Source: Paralteromonas sediminis
GTDB lineage: Bacteria; Pseudomonadota; Gammaproteobacteria; Enterobacterales; Alteromonadaceae
Direction of reading: 5' to 3'
NCBI RefSeq assembly: GCF_003820355.1
Contig: NZ_RPOK01000005.1
Location: forward strand, 62,001-126,000
DNA length: 64,000 nucleotides
Position numbers and translations under genes: made by a program. Below, piece after piece: positions 28,720-37,560 of the stretch (the first letter of the stretch is position 1; each line of letters starts with the position of its first letter). The notes under the pieces are model-generated. The model was given only the letters and a program-made list of their open reading frames with translations, was not told the origin of the DNA and ran no database searches.

Positions 28720-29634
28720 ATGGATGCTCAGTGCCCGTATGCGCTCTATTTGGCTCGATTATCAACCAACAGCAGGCGGTCAATTCAGGCTCAGTTAGAA
28801 GGTATTGCTGATGTCATGGGTTGGGCGCTTGTTGATTTACCCACCAAACTTGCCCGTGTTGATTATGCACAGGCGCTTTCCATTCAAAACACACTGCTAC
28901 GCGAAGGTCATGCACCACGCACTATTAATAGAGCTATGATGGCTGTTCGTGGTGTGGTGAAAGCTGCCGTTATCACCAACCAAGTCGACCAACAACATTA
29001 TCTCAATCTTCAGTCTGTACCCAAAGTAAAGCATGGGCAGCATGCCGGTACACCGCTTACGGTGCATCAGGTAAGAAAGCTATTCCGGCTGCTGGCACAA
29101 AATCGCACACCGTTAGGTCTGCGCAACTATGCCATCTTTGCTGTGATGCTTGGTTGTGGCCTGCGCCGAAGCGAAGTGGCTGACTTAAACATTGGGCATT
29201 ACGATAAGGAAAAGCGCACACTGTTTGTAGCACAAGGCAAAGGCAACAAGTCGCGTACCGTCTACTTGCCTGATTGGGTGCAAGTCACCATCGAAGACTG
29301 GATAGAGGCGCGCACCGACGGGCCTGGCTCCCTATTTTGTACGGTAAAACGCGGTGGTCATGCGCATACTGGCAATCCTATCAATGGTGAATTGGTTTAC
29401 TCGCTCGTTAAACGGTATTTCAAAGACCTAGGTTTACCTACCGTCACACCACATGACTTACGTCGTACTTATATTACACGACTGTTAGACCAAGGCGCTG
29501 ATCTCAATACGGTAAGACAAATGGCTGGGCATTCGGACATCTCGACTACTGTTATTTACGACAAGCGTGATGATAAAACGATGCGTAAAGCAGCGGATGA
29601 ACTTAATTATGGTGATGCAGGTCTGCCACTATGA
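28720..29634 (+). CDS. XerC/D-like tyrosine recombinase, second recombinase of the island
   Basis: A 304-aa recombinase; ATG 28720 follows CAGGAGG and is clearly the start. Residues 1-90 form a SAM-like core-binding domain. All six catalytic positions are seen: R149 (GLRRSE), K174, H245 and R248 (HDLRRT), H271 (AGHSD) and Y280. It should therefore be active. It is coupled to the following AAA ATPase by an ATGA overlap. Base composition rises in GC at this gene compared with the AT-rich DNA before it, marking a separate module. Confidence 0.92.
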   Translation: MDAQCPYALYLARLSTNSRRSIQAQLEGIADVMGWALVDLPTKLARVDYAQALSIQNTLLREGHAPRTINRAMMAVRGVVKAAVITNQVDQQHYLNLQSVPKVKHGQHAGTPLTVHQVRKLFRLLAQNRTPLGLRNYAIFAVMLGCGLRRSEVADLNIGHYDKEKRTLFVAQGKGNKSRTVYLPDWVQVTIEDWIEARTDGPGSLFCTVKRGGHAHTGNPINGELVYSLVKRYFKDLGLPTVTPHDLRRTYITRLLDQGADLNTVRQMAGHSDISTTVIYDKRDDKTMRKAADELNYGDAGLPL

Positions 29635-31643
29635 CATCGCGCAATATGGTATCGAGTGCGTTACCTGCACTAGGCTCAAAACTGGCGCTACGTCTATTGG
29701 AAGTGACACCATCACACGTTGATTTTGATTGGCCTGCGACGCTGCCAAAGGTGATAGACAAACATGTGCGTCTTGCTAAGGCATTGAAGAAACAGGACGT
29801 TAAAAAAGTACTGCTATCAAATCTCGCTTTATCACCTGACGAACTGCGGTTATCCAGAAACATCGATAAGGTTTGTGAGCTGTTTGGCCTAGCGCAACCA
29901 TGTGGCGAGATTATGTTGTTCACGATGCTTTTATCTATCAATGAAGGCTTCGCCAAGCTTTACTCCGACATGGAATTTACCGTCCAGCGTCTGACTAACC
30001 AACGCATCTTATGCCACATGTTTGAGTCTCGCATTGAGGCATTACACGATGCACAGGCGAAGCTATTTGAGCTCGGTTTTGTCGATAGCATGGACATCGA
30101 TAATCTATCGACCTTGGGTCTTCCATACTTTCTGCGCAATGCGTTAATGACGACAACGATTAAGACAAAAGAGCAGTTGTTAGCGCCATTGATGACGAGC
30201 AGCCCTGAGGCACAGTACGGTCTTGAAGACTTTGCGCACATCAACCATGCACTTGCTAGCAAGTACCTCAATGCCGCAATTGATAAACAGGTATCGGGTG
30301 TTTCGCTTGTGCTTTATGGCGAAAGCGGCAACGGCAAGACCGAGTTTGCCCGAACGCTTGCAAAGACCTCACATCGTCAACTTATCGAGGTGCGAGCTAA
30401 AGACACCAAACAGGCAGCTACGCAGAACGAATTCTGTTACCCATTTGCCAGCGATGAACGGCTGCAAAGCCTGACGCTATTACAAACCTTATTGGGTCGT
30501 AACAGTAATGCCATGTTGTTAATCGATGAGTGTGAAAGTCTGTTCGACCAAGCCGATACCCGATATACCAAAGAGCGGCTACAACGGTTTATTGAACAAA
30601 CCAAAGTGCCGTGCATTTGGATAACCAACTATATCGACTGGCTAGAGCCTAGCTATATTCGACGGTTCAAGCTGGTGATGGAAGTCACCGCGCCGCCTGC
30701 GTCGCAGCTTGAATCCATTATCCAGAAATCGAGTAAAGGTTTACGTCTGTCCAAGACGTTCAAACGTCAATGGGCAAAGACAGATAACCTCACGCCAGCG
30801 GTCATAGATAATGCCTGCCATGTTGCCCATTTGGTAAATCACTCAGGTAATGATGCCGAAAAGACGGTTACCGAAGTGGCTGAAAATACCTTAATCGCAT
30901 CTGGCCTGTTGGAGTCTATGCCGCAATACAAAGGTGACATGCCGTTTGATATAAGTCTGCTCAATATCAAAGGCTCTAAGTCGCGAATTCGCGACATCGA
31001 TAATGCGATTAAATGCGATGCGCCTATTCGTGTTCTGCTAACCGGACCACCCGGCACAGGTAAAACCGCACTGGCTCATCATCTAGCCGAGGCTCACGAT
31101 AAAGCCATTATCCGCGTCTCGGCATCGGATGTGCTTAGCAAATACGTTGGCGAAAGCGAGCAACAGGTTTCTGAACTGTTCTATCGCGCCCATCGTGAAC
31201 AGGCGATTTTGCTGCTTGATGAAGTCGATAGTCTGTTAACAAGTAGGCAGCATCTTACCGCTCAACACGACGTACAACTGGTCAATGAGCTGCTGACGCA
31301 ACTGGAGTGCAATACGCAGCCAGTGTTTGCTGCCACCAACTACGCAGCCAAGTTAGATCATGCGGTGCTCAGACGCTTTGATATCAAGCTTGAATGCACG
31401 TACTTGTCACTTAAGCAACTGCATAAGCTGTACAAGCAAACGCTTGGCATACGCGCTCTCACGCAGTCTGAGGCCTCTACACTCGGTCAGCTTAAGCATA
31501 TTACGCCAGGTGATTTGGCAATCGTTGCTAGACACATACGTTTTAACCCCAAGACGGACCACCGCAAACAAGCACTCTCACTGCTTGTTGAGGAAAACCG
31601 TCGCAAACAACCTAAAACCCCAATTGGCTTTATAGCCAGCTAA
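29631..31643 (+). CDS. Tandem AAA ATPase coupled to the recombinase
   Basis: A 670-aa protein. An N-terminal region (1-200) of unknown fold is followed by two AAA modules. The first has Walker A GESGNGKT at 230-237 and Walker B LLIDE at 296-300. The second has GPPGTGKT at 472-479, LLLDE at 527-531, sensor ATN near 568 and arginines R581-R582. The second half resembles FtsH/Cdc48-type AAA domains. The start overlaps the recombinase stop by four bases, so the two are likely made together and may act together on DNA or on the recombinase complex. The function is inferred. Confidence 0.85.
   Translation: MTSRNMVSSALPALGSKLALRLLEVTPSHVDFDWPATLPKVIDKHVRLAKALKKQDVKKVLLSNLALSPDELRLSRNIDKVCELFGLAQPCGEIMLFTMLLSINEGFAKLYSDMEFTVQRLTNQRILCHMFESRIEALHDAQAKLFELGFVDSMDIDNLSTLGLPYFLRNALMTTTIKTKEQLLAPLMTSSPEAQYGLEDFAHINHALASKYLNAAIDKQVSGVSLVLYGESGNGKTEFARTLAKTSHRQLIEVRAKDTKQAATQNEFCYPFASDERLQSLTLLQTLLGRNSNAMLLIDECESLFDQADTRYTKERLQRFIEQTKVPCIWITNYIDWLEPSYIRRFKLVMEVTAPPASQLESIIQKSSKGLRLSKTFKRQWAKTDNLTPAVIDNACHVAHLVNHSGNDAEKTVTEVAENTLIASGLLESMPQYKGDMPFDISLLNIKGSKSRIRDIDNAIKCDAPIRVLLTGPPGTGKTALAHHLAEAHDKAIIRVSASDVLSKYVGESEQQVSELFYRAHREQAILLLDEVDSLLTSRQHLTAQHDVQLVNELLTQLECNTQPVFAATNYAAKLDHAVLRRFDIKLECTYLSLKQLHKLYKQTLGIRALTQSEASTLGQLKHITPGDLAIVARHIRFNPKTDHRKQALSLLVEENRRKQPKTPIGFIAS
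30980..30995. repeat. 16-bp palindrome identical to the centre of the 26321-26350 palindrome
   Basis: gtcgcgaattcgcgac occurs inside the AAA ATPase gene (codons for S-R-I-R-D) and again at the centre of the 30-bp palindrome. A shared 16-bp palindrome on one 24-kb island is unlikely by chance, so both may be bound by the same dimeric protein. Confidence 0.7.
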
Positions 31644-31665
31644 ACCAACCTAGAAGGTATACAAC

Positions 31666-32103
31666 ATGACTACATCCGTATTGAGTTCGCTCAAGGTTAT
31701 CGCTCGTCCTAAAATCGAGCCAAAGCCACCGGTTCTCGGCAAACGCCTCAAGCTTATTGAAAAGCTTGAGCAGCAAAAAGAGATGGCCGTTTGCATGATT
31801 GAGAACCGTCGTTTCGAAGCCTTTCGGGATAAGAAGGTCAAGAATCCCGAAACAGGCGAAGTCACTGTTCAACGTCGACCTACCACCGTTAGGCCTTGGT
31901 ATTACGACAGCGACGACCACTACTATCTGGAAGTCAAAGTGAACAACAAGCCTATCGAGTTGCAGAAAGGAAAACCGTCGATAGATATCGGTGATAAGGC
32001 GAAACTGCCTGAGGTCATCGACACCATCATTAAAGCGACAGAGTCCGGAGAACTCGACGAGTTCTTACTTAAACCTGCTGTGCCGAAGAAGGCTAAGCAA
32101 TAG
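31666..32103 (+). CDS. DUF6641-like protein
   Basis: A 145-aa basic protein. SVLSSLKVIARPK at the start, RLKLIEKLEQQKEMA near residue 30, the VRPWYYD aromatic patch near 85 and a C-terminal ESGELDEFL resemble the DUF6641 family of small proteins carried by plasmids and islands. The function is unknown. It follows the AAA ATPase by 22 bases on the same strand and is probably on its transcript. Confidence 0.65.
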   Translation: MTTSVLSSLKVIARPKIEPKPPVLGKRLKLIEKLEQQKEMAVCMIENRRFEAFRDKKVKNPETGEVTVQRRPTTVRPWYYDSDDHYYLEVKVNNKPIELQKGKPSIDIGDKAKLPEVIDTIIKATESGELDEFLLKPAVPKKAKQ

Positions 32104-32278
32104 AACACAGACTGCGGATAACACAAAGAGCGTTATCCGCTTCTACTCATCGAGAAATAGGATACTGCCGCAAAGATAGGTGCTTGTCTTATCTGCATAT
32201 CAATAAATTAGCGTTTTTCAAAGGAATCTAGTGCCGAAAAGCGCACATCACATCCAATCTATGTATTCGAGGTATTTT

Positions 32279-32683
32279 ATGCGTATTCATTACGATGGAC
32301 TGGCTTTGCCTGTCTCAACCAAATTCGCCCACGAGCTTGAAGTTCTCTTAAATAACAGTCAGACGAGTGGTGAATCTGTTACGTTCAACTTTCGAGACCC
32401 AAATTATTCGATAAAACGAGGAGGCTTTCATCCCGTCGAGATTAGACTCGAACGACAAGGCAATAAATGGCACTTTTGCTATATCACCGATTTTGCCTAT
32501 ATCGGTAGTGGGCCTTATGCGGAACTGACAAAAGAGCTCGACTTTGATTTTCAGTCAGGCGTCTTTCAAAACCTATTCGGTGTTTTTCCCATCGAGCAGG
32601 CAAAAGACATGTATCAGATCTGGGAAGGCAACTTTTTGTATTACCTGCTTGAGTTGGAGGCCTTTGAACTTACTATTCAGTAG
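32279..32683 (+). CDS. DUF2787-like protein
   Basis: A 134-aa protein; ATG 32279 has CGAGG upstream and is preferred to a GTG 48 bases earlier. VTFNFRDPNYSIKRGGFHPVEIRLE and the later ITDFAYIG and ELDFDFQSG segments match the DUF2787 family, found on mobile elements of Vibrio and Shewanella with unknown function. It is the last gene of the recombinase-led rightward run; a 175-base gap separates it from the DUF6641-like gene. Confidence 0.72.
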   Translation: MRIHYDGLALPVSTKFAHELEVLLNNSQTSGESVTFNFRDPNYSIKRGGFHPVEIRLERQGNKWHFCYITDFAYIGSGPYAELTKELDFDFQSGVFQNLFGVFPIEQAKDMYQIWEGNFLYYLLELEAFELTIQ

Positions 32684-32713
32684 CAGGAGATAGGGCCGTT
32701 TGGCCCTATCTGT

Positions 32714-32920
32714 TCAGACATTTAATAAGCGAGTTGAGTCAGCCTTTGTCTTCGCTTTTCCTCTAATAACTGCTTTGCCAGTTTTCGCATACCAATCAAT
32801 AATGCTCCCCTTATCAGTCATAATTTGAATACCGTGATCTATACCCTTGATGGATTTAATTTTATGCTCACTTCTAACGATATTAGTCAGCAACGTATCG
32901 ATGTCGATTTCGGTAGTCAT
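32714..32920 (-). CDS. Small unknown protein following the excisionase-like gene
   Basis: About 68 aa starting at ATG 32920, one base after the TAG of the HTH gene (TAGCATG), so translation is probably coupled. The product is acidic then basic with no recognised domain (IKSIKGIDHGIQIMTDKG in the middle). An in-frame start 39 bases upstream would overlap the HTH gene. Confidence 0.5.
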   Translation of the reverse strand: MTTEIDIDTLLTNIVRSEHKIKSIKGIDHGIQIMTDKGSIIDWYAKTGKAVIRGKAKTKADSTRLLNV

Positions 32921-32921
32921 G

Positions 32922-33308
32922 CTAATGTCCTGCGTGAATAGCACTGTCAGTTCGGTCACTTATATATGTCCGCTTTGATTGGATGTAATCGATGATATCT
33001 AATACTAGAAAACGATATCGGCTTCCAAGGTCAAGACAAGGCACTTTCTGCTCTTTGACTGCTTTTCTGATTGCCTTTTCCCCTACACCTAACAAGCTTG
33101 ATACTTGTCTAGTGGACAAAGTGTCAAAATCATCTAAAACTTTGTGTGGTAATGTTCTCCATGGTTTTTCTTTACGTCTGTTTAGGTAAGATAAATTACA
33201 CTTATCAAATGCGACAATAGATAGCCGGCCACTTGAATCAAAGGTAAATCTTACCTGCTTTGAATGCTTTTTGTTTACAGTTTCTTGTTGCTTGAATTTT
33301 GGTCGCAT
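32922..33308 (-). CDS. Excisionase/MerR-type helix-turn-helix protein
   Basis: About 128 aa; ATG 33308 follows GAGG at a good distance. The C-terminal part (about 68-115) is a helix-turn-helix of the excisionase/AlpA kind: LSTRQVSSLLGVGEKAIRKAVKE followed by a recognition wing LGSRYRFLVLDIIDYI. The N-terminal half is basic and unrecognised. It could be the recombination directionality factor of the island or a regulator of the recombinase block. It is followed by a small coupled gene. Confidence 0.65.
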   Translation of the reverse strand: MRPKFKQQETVNKKHSKQVRFTFDSSGRLSIVAFDKCNLSYLNRRKEKPWRTLPHKVLDDFDTLSTRQVSSLLGVGEKAIRKAVKEQKVPCLDLGSRYRFLVLDIIDYIQSKRTYISDRTDSAIHAGH

Positions 33309-33551
33309 AACATGCCTCATTTATATCGAAAATGCTTCTTTTAGGTGGCCACCTACACCTGAAGTTTACATAGTTGTACTCACCTATGAAAAGGTTTGCT
33401 TGAGCATTCCAGAGACTGTGCGTAAGGTTTTTTAACACACTGTATTTATTGTTTTTTTTCGTTGCTTTTGGATGTTTTTCAAACGTTTTAATTTGTTCTT
33501 ATAAAGCACTCACGATGTAGGTGATGTATTTCGCGGCGTTCAGAGGTATGC

Positions 33552-34340
33552 TTGATTTTCACTGTAAAATTAGTGGGGGAAAAAGATTTCGTGAAAGAGC
33601 GAATTGGGAGTGCCAACAACAAATGGAAGCTGACCTCAGACTTTTCCGATAGAAAATTATTCAAGGAACATGTCTCATACCCAAGGTTGCCTAAACAATC
33701 GCTGCCTGTAAGGTTAAAAAGTACAAGAGACTCGAATGACCTTCTCTGCTTTCAAACGAATGTTCTATCTAATCACTACTTATCGAATACTCAGATTTTA
33801 CTCGCGCTTTATTTAAATAACGATTTGTTCCAATGCCTTGGGGGAGAGGTATTCGTTATCGCCAGAGAGAATGTTGATTTTGACTCAAAAATAGCGCATC
33901 TATTTGGCAAATTAGGTTGGGAGAAGTTGGAAGTAGAGTATCCGTCATCTGACAAATTCTCTGATTCTTACTACTTATCATCAGAAGTACGTAATCTTCT
34001 TGTTGAGTTTTGTAGTTCAGTGAATATGAAGCTTGAGCCCAAGGACATAAGAAATGACCTCATAACGCTACATGATTTTGGCTATATTACTGTGAGTGAA
34101 ATGACATTCGAAAATTCCGAGCAGGCGAATGAGATATCTAATCTCAAAAAAAAGAAACCCCGCCCATCCTTAATTCACATTCGTATTAGTCCATGGATGC
34201 TTGAAAAATCAATTTGGAGGCGATGGAAAAATAAATACACTGAAAAAAAACGAACAAAAAATTTTAAAGAGCGCGCACTGTTGCTATTAAATCATGATGA
34301 CCGCTTACTTAATCAATTTGGATTTATTCAAGATAAGTAA
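33552..34340 (+). CDS. Unknown 262-aa protein
   Basis: Not recognised. AT-rich coding sequence with mixed alpha/beta content; LSNTQILLALYLNNDLF near residue 80 and a strongly basic C-terminus (WRRWKNKYTEKKRTKNFKE). The basic tail suggests nucleic-acid binding, perhaps replication-related. It stands alone, after a 243-base AT-rich gap with no visible gene, and 72 bases before the WYL regulator. Confidence 0.45.
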   Translation: MIFTVKLVGEKDFVKERIGSANNKWKLTSDFSDRKLFKEHVSYPRLPKQSLPVRLKSTRDSNDLLCFQTNVLSNHYLSNTQILLALYLNNDLFQCLGGEVFVIARENVDFDSKIAHLFGKLGWEKLEVEYPSSDKFSDSYYLSSEVRNLLVEFCSSVNMKLEPKDIRNDLITLHDFGYITVSEMTFENSEQANEISNLKKKKPRPSLIHIRISPWMLEKSIWRRWKNKYTEKKRTKNFKERALLLLNHDDRLLNQFGFIQDK

Positions 34341-34412
34341 AGCCATACCTTCTTTACAACCGTCTCAAAATGAACCACACTGGACCAAAGTATAGAAAAG
34401 TACACAGGGACG

Positions 34413-35306
34413 ATGCTCGACTCCATCAGCTTTGCTCAAAAACAACGCCTTGCCTATATCGATTTTTGCCTATTATTCAAAGGCGCGATTTATCGTCAGG
34501 ACTTAATTAATCGCTTCCAGGTCGGCTTGTCGGCAGGCTCACGCGATTTCGGCATTTACAAAGAGCTTGCGCCGGATAACCTGTCTTACGATTCGCGAGA
34601 AAAGCGATACTTCCAGACACCCCAGTTCAAGCCTGTCTTCGAGCACGACGCAAGGCGTACCTTAACCAAACTCGCAAACGACATATCCGACGGGTTTGAT
34701 GCAATAGGCGATATCCACTTTCCCGTAGAAGCACCATCCAGTCTGAATGTACCAGACATCTTTATCGTAGCGCGCCTTGTGCAGGCCATTCTCAATAATA
34801 AGGCGGTTAGCGTTATCTACACGTCACTTTCTAGTGGTTCGAATGCTAGAGAACTCGTTCCTCACTCCATAGTCGACAATGGACTACGCTGGCACGTTCG
34901 TGCGTTTGATCGTAAGAGTCAAAGCTTTCGGGACTTCGTGTTAACGCGCATTAGCAAGGTAACGATTAAAGACACGCCTATTGAAGAAGAAAGTGTCCAA
35001 GCAGATACCGAATGGCAGCGTCTTATACCACTACAGCTCGTGCCGCACCCTAAGAATGTTGAACATCCTACCGCGATAGAAATGGATTACGGCATGGAAA
35101 ACAAGCAACTGTTTATCGAGGTGCGAGCGGCAATGGCTGGTTACCTATTAAGACGTTGGAATGTGGACTGTACCGAACGCGGAACCTTAATTGGACCAGA
35201 ATACCAACTTTGGCTACAAAACCGCTTTACGCTGAACGATGTGCAAAACTTGGCGATTGCACCGGGGTATGAAGCTAAAGATAACGGAAGCGGAGGAAGT
35301 AAGTGA
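34413..35306 (+). CDS. WYL-domain transcriptional regulator, BrxR/CapW-like
   Basis: A 297-aa protein with a winged-helix N-terminus (about 1-90), a WYL domain near 130-205 (SVIYTSLSSG, then RELVPHSIVDNGLRWHVRAFD) and a C-terminal WCX-like part. This layout matches BrxR/CapW regulators that repress phage-defence operons and respond to infection or DNA-damage signals. It heads the block DUF6933-hsdM-hsdS-hsdR, its stop overlapping the next start by four bases, so it probably autoregulates the restriction operon. Confidence 0.88.
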   Translation: MLDSISFAQKQRLAYIDFCLLFKGAIYRQDLINRFQVGLSAGSRDFGIYKELAPDNLSYDSREKRYFQTPQFKPVFEHDARRTLTKLANDISDGFDAIGDIHFPVEAPSSLNVPDIFIVARLVQAILNNKAVSVIYTSLSSGSNARELVPHSIVDNGLRWHVRAFDRKSQSFRDFVLTRISKVTIKDTPIEEESVQADTEWQRLIPLQLVPHPKNVEHPTAIEMDYGMENKQLFIEVRAAMAGYLLRRWNVDCTERGTLIGPEYQLWLQNRFTLNDVQNLAIAPGYEAKDNGSGGSK

Positions 35307-35875
35307 TCCTCCATTGCACCAAGAAGCTTTATGCCAAGCTGCCTGAGAACGTGAAAGCCATACAGCAAACTGCAACTGCGATAGGCATACAGGCGCAGTG
35401 GCTCAATTGGCATGCAAACCTGATCACTATTCAGCGCAGACAGTGTGTCATCGCAGTGCATGATGCCACACGTTTTACCTTATTCATTCCATGCTTAACC
35501 AAGAAAGACTTCGCAAACCTTGATTGGCATTTTAACGATGTGTTTATTAACACCGTGCTCAAAAGTGATATACCACCTGCGCTAGTTGATGTCGCTGCGA
35601 CGAACTACCAACCACTTACGTTCGATACAAACTGTAATCGTTCGGTACAAGGTACGATGAATCAAGTATCTCAAGATATTGATTATGGGTTGTATTACAA
35701 GAACACCTCGGTAGCGGATATCAACCCGTACCGATACAGCGCAGATTTAAGCCATAGGCCTTGTGGCGTAAAAGGTCAGAAAGATTACATTTGGCCAGAT
35801 AGAGAAATGGCCCAGTTACTACAAAAATTACCAAATACAAATGCCGATAGTGCAGCAAGTATGAACCTGCGCTAG
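35303..35875 (+). CDS. DUF6933-like protein
   Basis: A 190-aa protein starting with GTG in a GTGA overlap with the WYL gene. MILHCTKKLYAKLPENV at the start and RFTLFIPCLTKKDF near residue 55 match DUF6933, a family of unknown function. Its placement between a defence-type regulator and hsdM ties it to the restriction system, perhaps as an accessory component. Confidence 0.7.
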   Translation: MILHCTKKLYAKLPENVKAIQQTATAIGIQAQWLNWHANLITIQRRQCVIAVHDATRFTLFIPCLTKKDFANLDWHFNDVFINTVLKSDIPPALVDVAATNYQPLTFDTNCNRSVQGTMNQVSQDIDYGLYYKNTSVADINPYRYSADLSHRPCGVKGQKDYIWPDREMAQLLQKLPNTNADSAASMNLR

Positions 35876-35907
35876 TGGCGAATGGAATAAGAATATGGAC
35901 ACAAGCA

Positions 35908-37560
35908 ATGAGTAAAACAACGAAAAAGTCATCAGCTAACAAGAAAGAAATCGTTTTCGAAGAAGCCCTATGGGATGCAGCTAATAAGCTCCGTGGTAGC
36001 GTTGAATCAGCAGAATATAAGCACATAGTTCTCAGCCTTATCTTCCTCAAGTTCATCAGCGATAAGTTTGAAGCCCAACGAGAAAAGCTGAAAGCAGAAG
36101 GCATGGGTGACTATGTTGATATGGTCGAGTTTTACACTAAAGATAACGTGTTCTACTTACCTGAAGAAGCCCGCTGGTCGACAATTCAAAAACAAGCAAA
36201 GCAAGACGATATCGCGGTTAAAATTGACACTGCATTACATACCGTAGAGAAAACCAATCCATCGTTAAAAGGTGCATTGCCCGATAACTACTTTTCGCGT
36301 TTGTCGTTGGACGTAAGCAAGCTCGCCGCACTTATTGACACCATTAATAATATCAATACCGTGGCTAACGAATGCGACATGAGTGAGGAAGACTTAGTAG
36401 GTCGAGTCTATGAATACTTCCTTGGTAAGTTTGCCGCTAACGAAGGAAAAGGCGGTGGCGAGTTCTACACGCCAAAGTCTGTGGTTACCCTTATCAGCGA
36501 TATGTTAGAGCCCTACAAAGGCAAGATATACGATCCGTGTTGTGGCTCCGGCGGTATGTTCGTGCAGTCGTTAAAGTTTATCGACAGTCACAAAGGCAAT
36601 CGCAAAGATATTTCCATTTACGGTCAGGAATATACCAACACCACTTATAAACTGGCGAAGATGAACCTCGCGGTTCGGGGTATCTCTGCCAATCTCGGTG
36701 ACATTGCCGCAGACACTTTCTTTAAAGATCAACACCCAGACCTAAAAGCCGATTATATTATGGCGAACCCACCGTTTAATCAGAAGCAGTGGCGTGCCGA
36801 CAATGAGCTTACCGACGACCCTAGATGGGCTGGCTTTGACGTACCGCCAACAGGTAACGCTAACTATGCGTGGATCATGCACATGATTTCTAAGCTTAGT
36901 GAGCACGGTACGGCAGGCTTTGTATTAGCGAATGGTTCAATGAGCTCTAACACCAGTGGTGAAGGTGCTATTCGTCAGAAAATCATCGAGAACGACCTAG
37001 TCGATTGCATGATTGCGCTTCCCGGTCAGTTGTTTTACACCACACAAATTCCGGTGTGCTTGTGGTTTATCAGCAAGAATAAACGCGAAGACAAAGAGCT
37101 AGGCTATCGCAACAGAGAAGGCGAAACACTGTTTATCGATGCCCGAGAAATGGGCAGTATGATTAGCCGTGTGCACAAGGAACTAACTACCGAAGATATC
37201 GCCAAAATCGCTAACACTTACCACGCATGGCGGCAAGATAAGCAATCCATAGCGCAGGCAATCGCAGAACATCAAAACGATGCGCCAACACAAGAGTTGC
37301 TTCAGGAACACAAGCAGCTTGATGCTTACGAAGACGTTGCTGGCTTTTGTAAATCGGCAACCTTAGACGAAATCAAAGCCAATGATTATGTGCTTACGCC
37401 AGGTCGTTATGTGGGGGCCGCTGCGATTGAAGATGATGGAATTCCGTTTGAAGCAAAAATGCATGAGCTCAGCGAAACTTTGTACCGGCAGATGGATGAA
37501 GCTGAGAGGCTAGATAAGGCCATTTGTGAAAGCCTAGGAGATTTGGGTTATGGAAGATAA
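35908..37560 (+). CDS. hsdM: Type I restriction-modification methyltransferase subunit HsdM
   Basis: About 550 aa from ATG 35908; a GTG at 35875 overlapping the previous stop is an alternative. The N-terminal helical domain (15-150) is followed by the methylase core: GEFYTPKSVV near 185, AdoMet motif DPCCGSGG at 209-216 and catalytic NPPF at 287-290, so it should methylate adenine. The complex with HsdS marks host DNA; with HsdR it cuts unmodified DNA. It overlaps hsdS by 11 bases. Confidence 0.96.
   Translation: MSKTTKKSSANKKEIVFEEALWDAANKLRGSVESAEYKHIVLSLIFLKFISDKFEAQREKLKAEGMGDYVDMVEFYTKDNVFYLPEEARWSTIQKQAKQDDIAVKIDTALHTVEKTNPSLKGALPDNYFSRLSLDVSKLAALIDTINNINTVANECDMSEEDLVGRVYEYFLGKFAANEGKGGGEFYTPKSVVTLISDMLEPYKGKIYDPCCGSGGMFVQSLKFIDSHKGNRKDISIYGQEYTNTTYKLAKMNLAVRGISANLGDIAADTFFKDQHPDLKADYIMANPPFNQKQWRADNELTDDPRWAGFDVPPTGNANYAWIMHMISKLSEHGTAGFVLANGSMSSNTSGEGAIRQKIIENDLVDCMIALPGQLFYTTQIPVCLWFISKNKREDKELGYRNREGETLFIDAREMGSMISRVHKELTTEDIAKIANTYHAWRQDKQSIAQAIAEHQNDAPTQELLQEHKQLDAYEDVAGFCKSATLDEIKANDYVLTPGRYVGAAAIEDDGIPFEAKMHELSETLYRQMDEAERLDKAICESLGDLGYGR

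Noticed and set aside
31630-31920. Antisense reading frame over the DUF6641-like gene
   Set aside because: It has no ribosome site and shares the region with a gene that continues the recombinase operon; codon pattern supports the plus strand.
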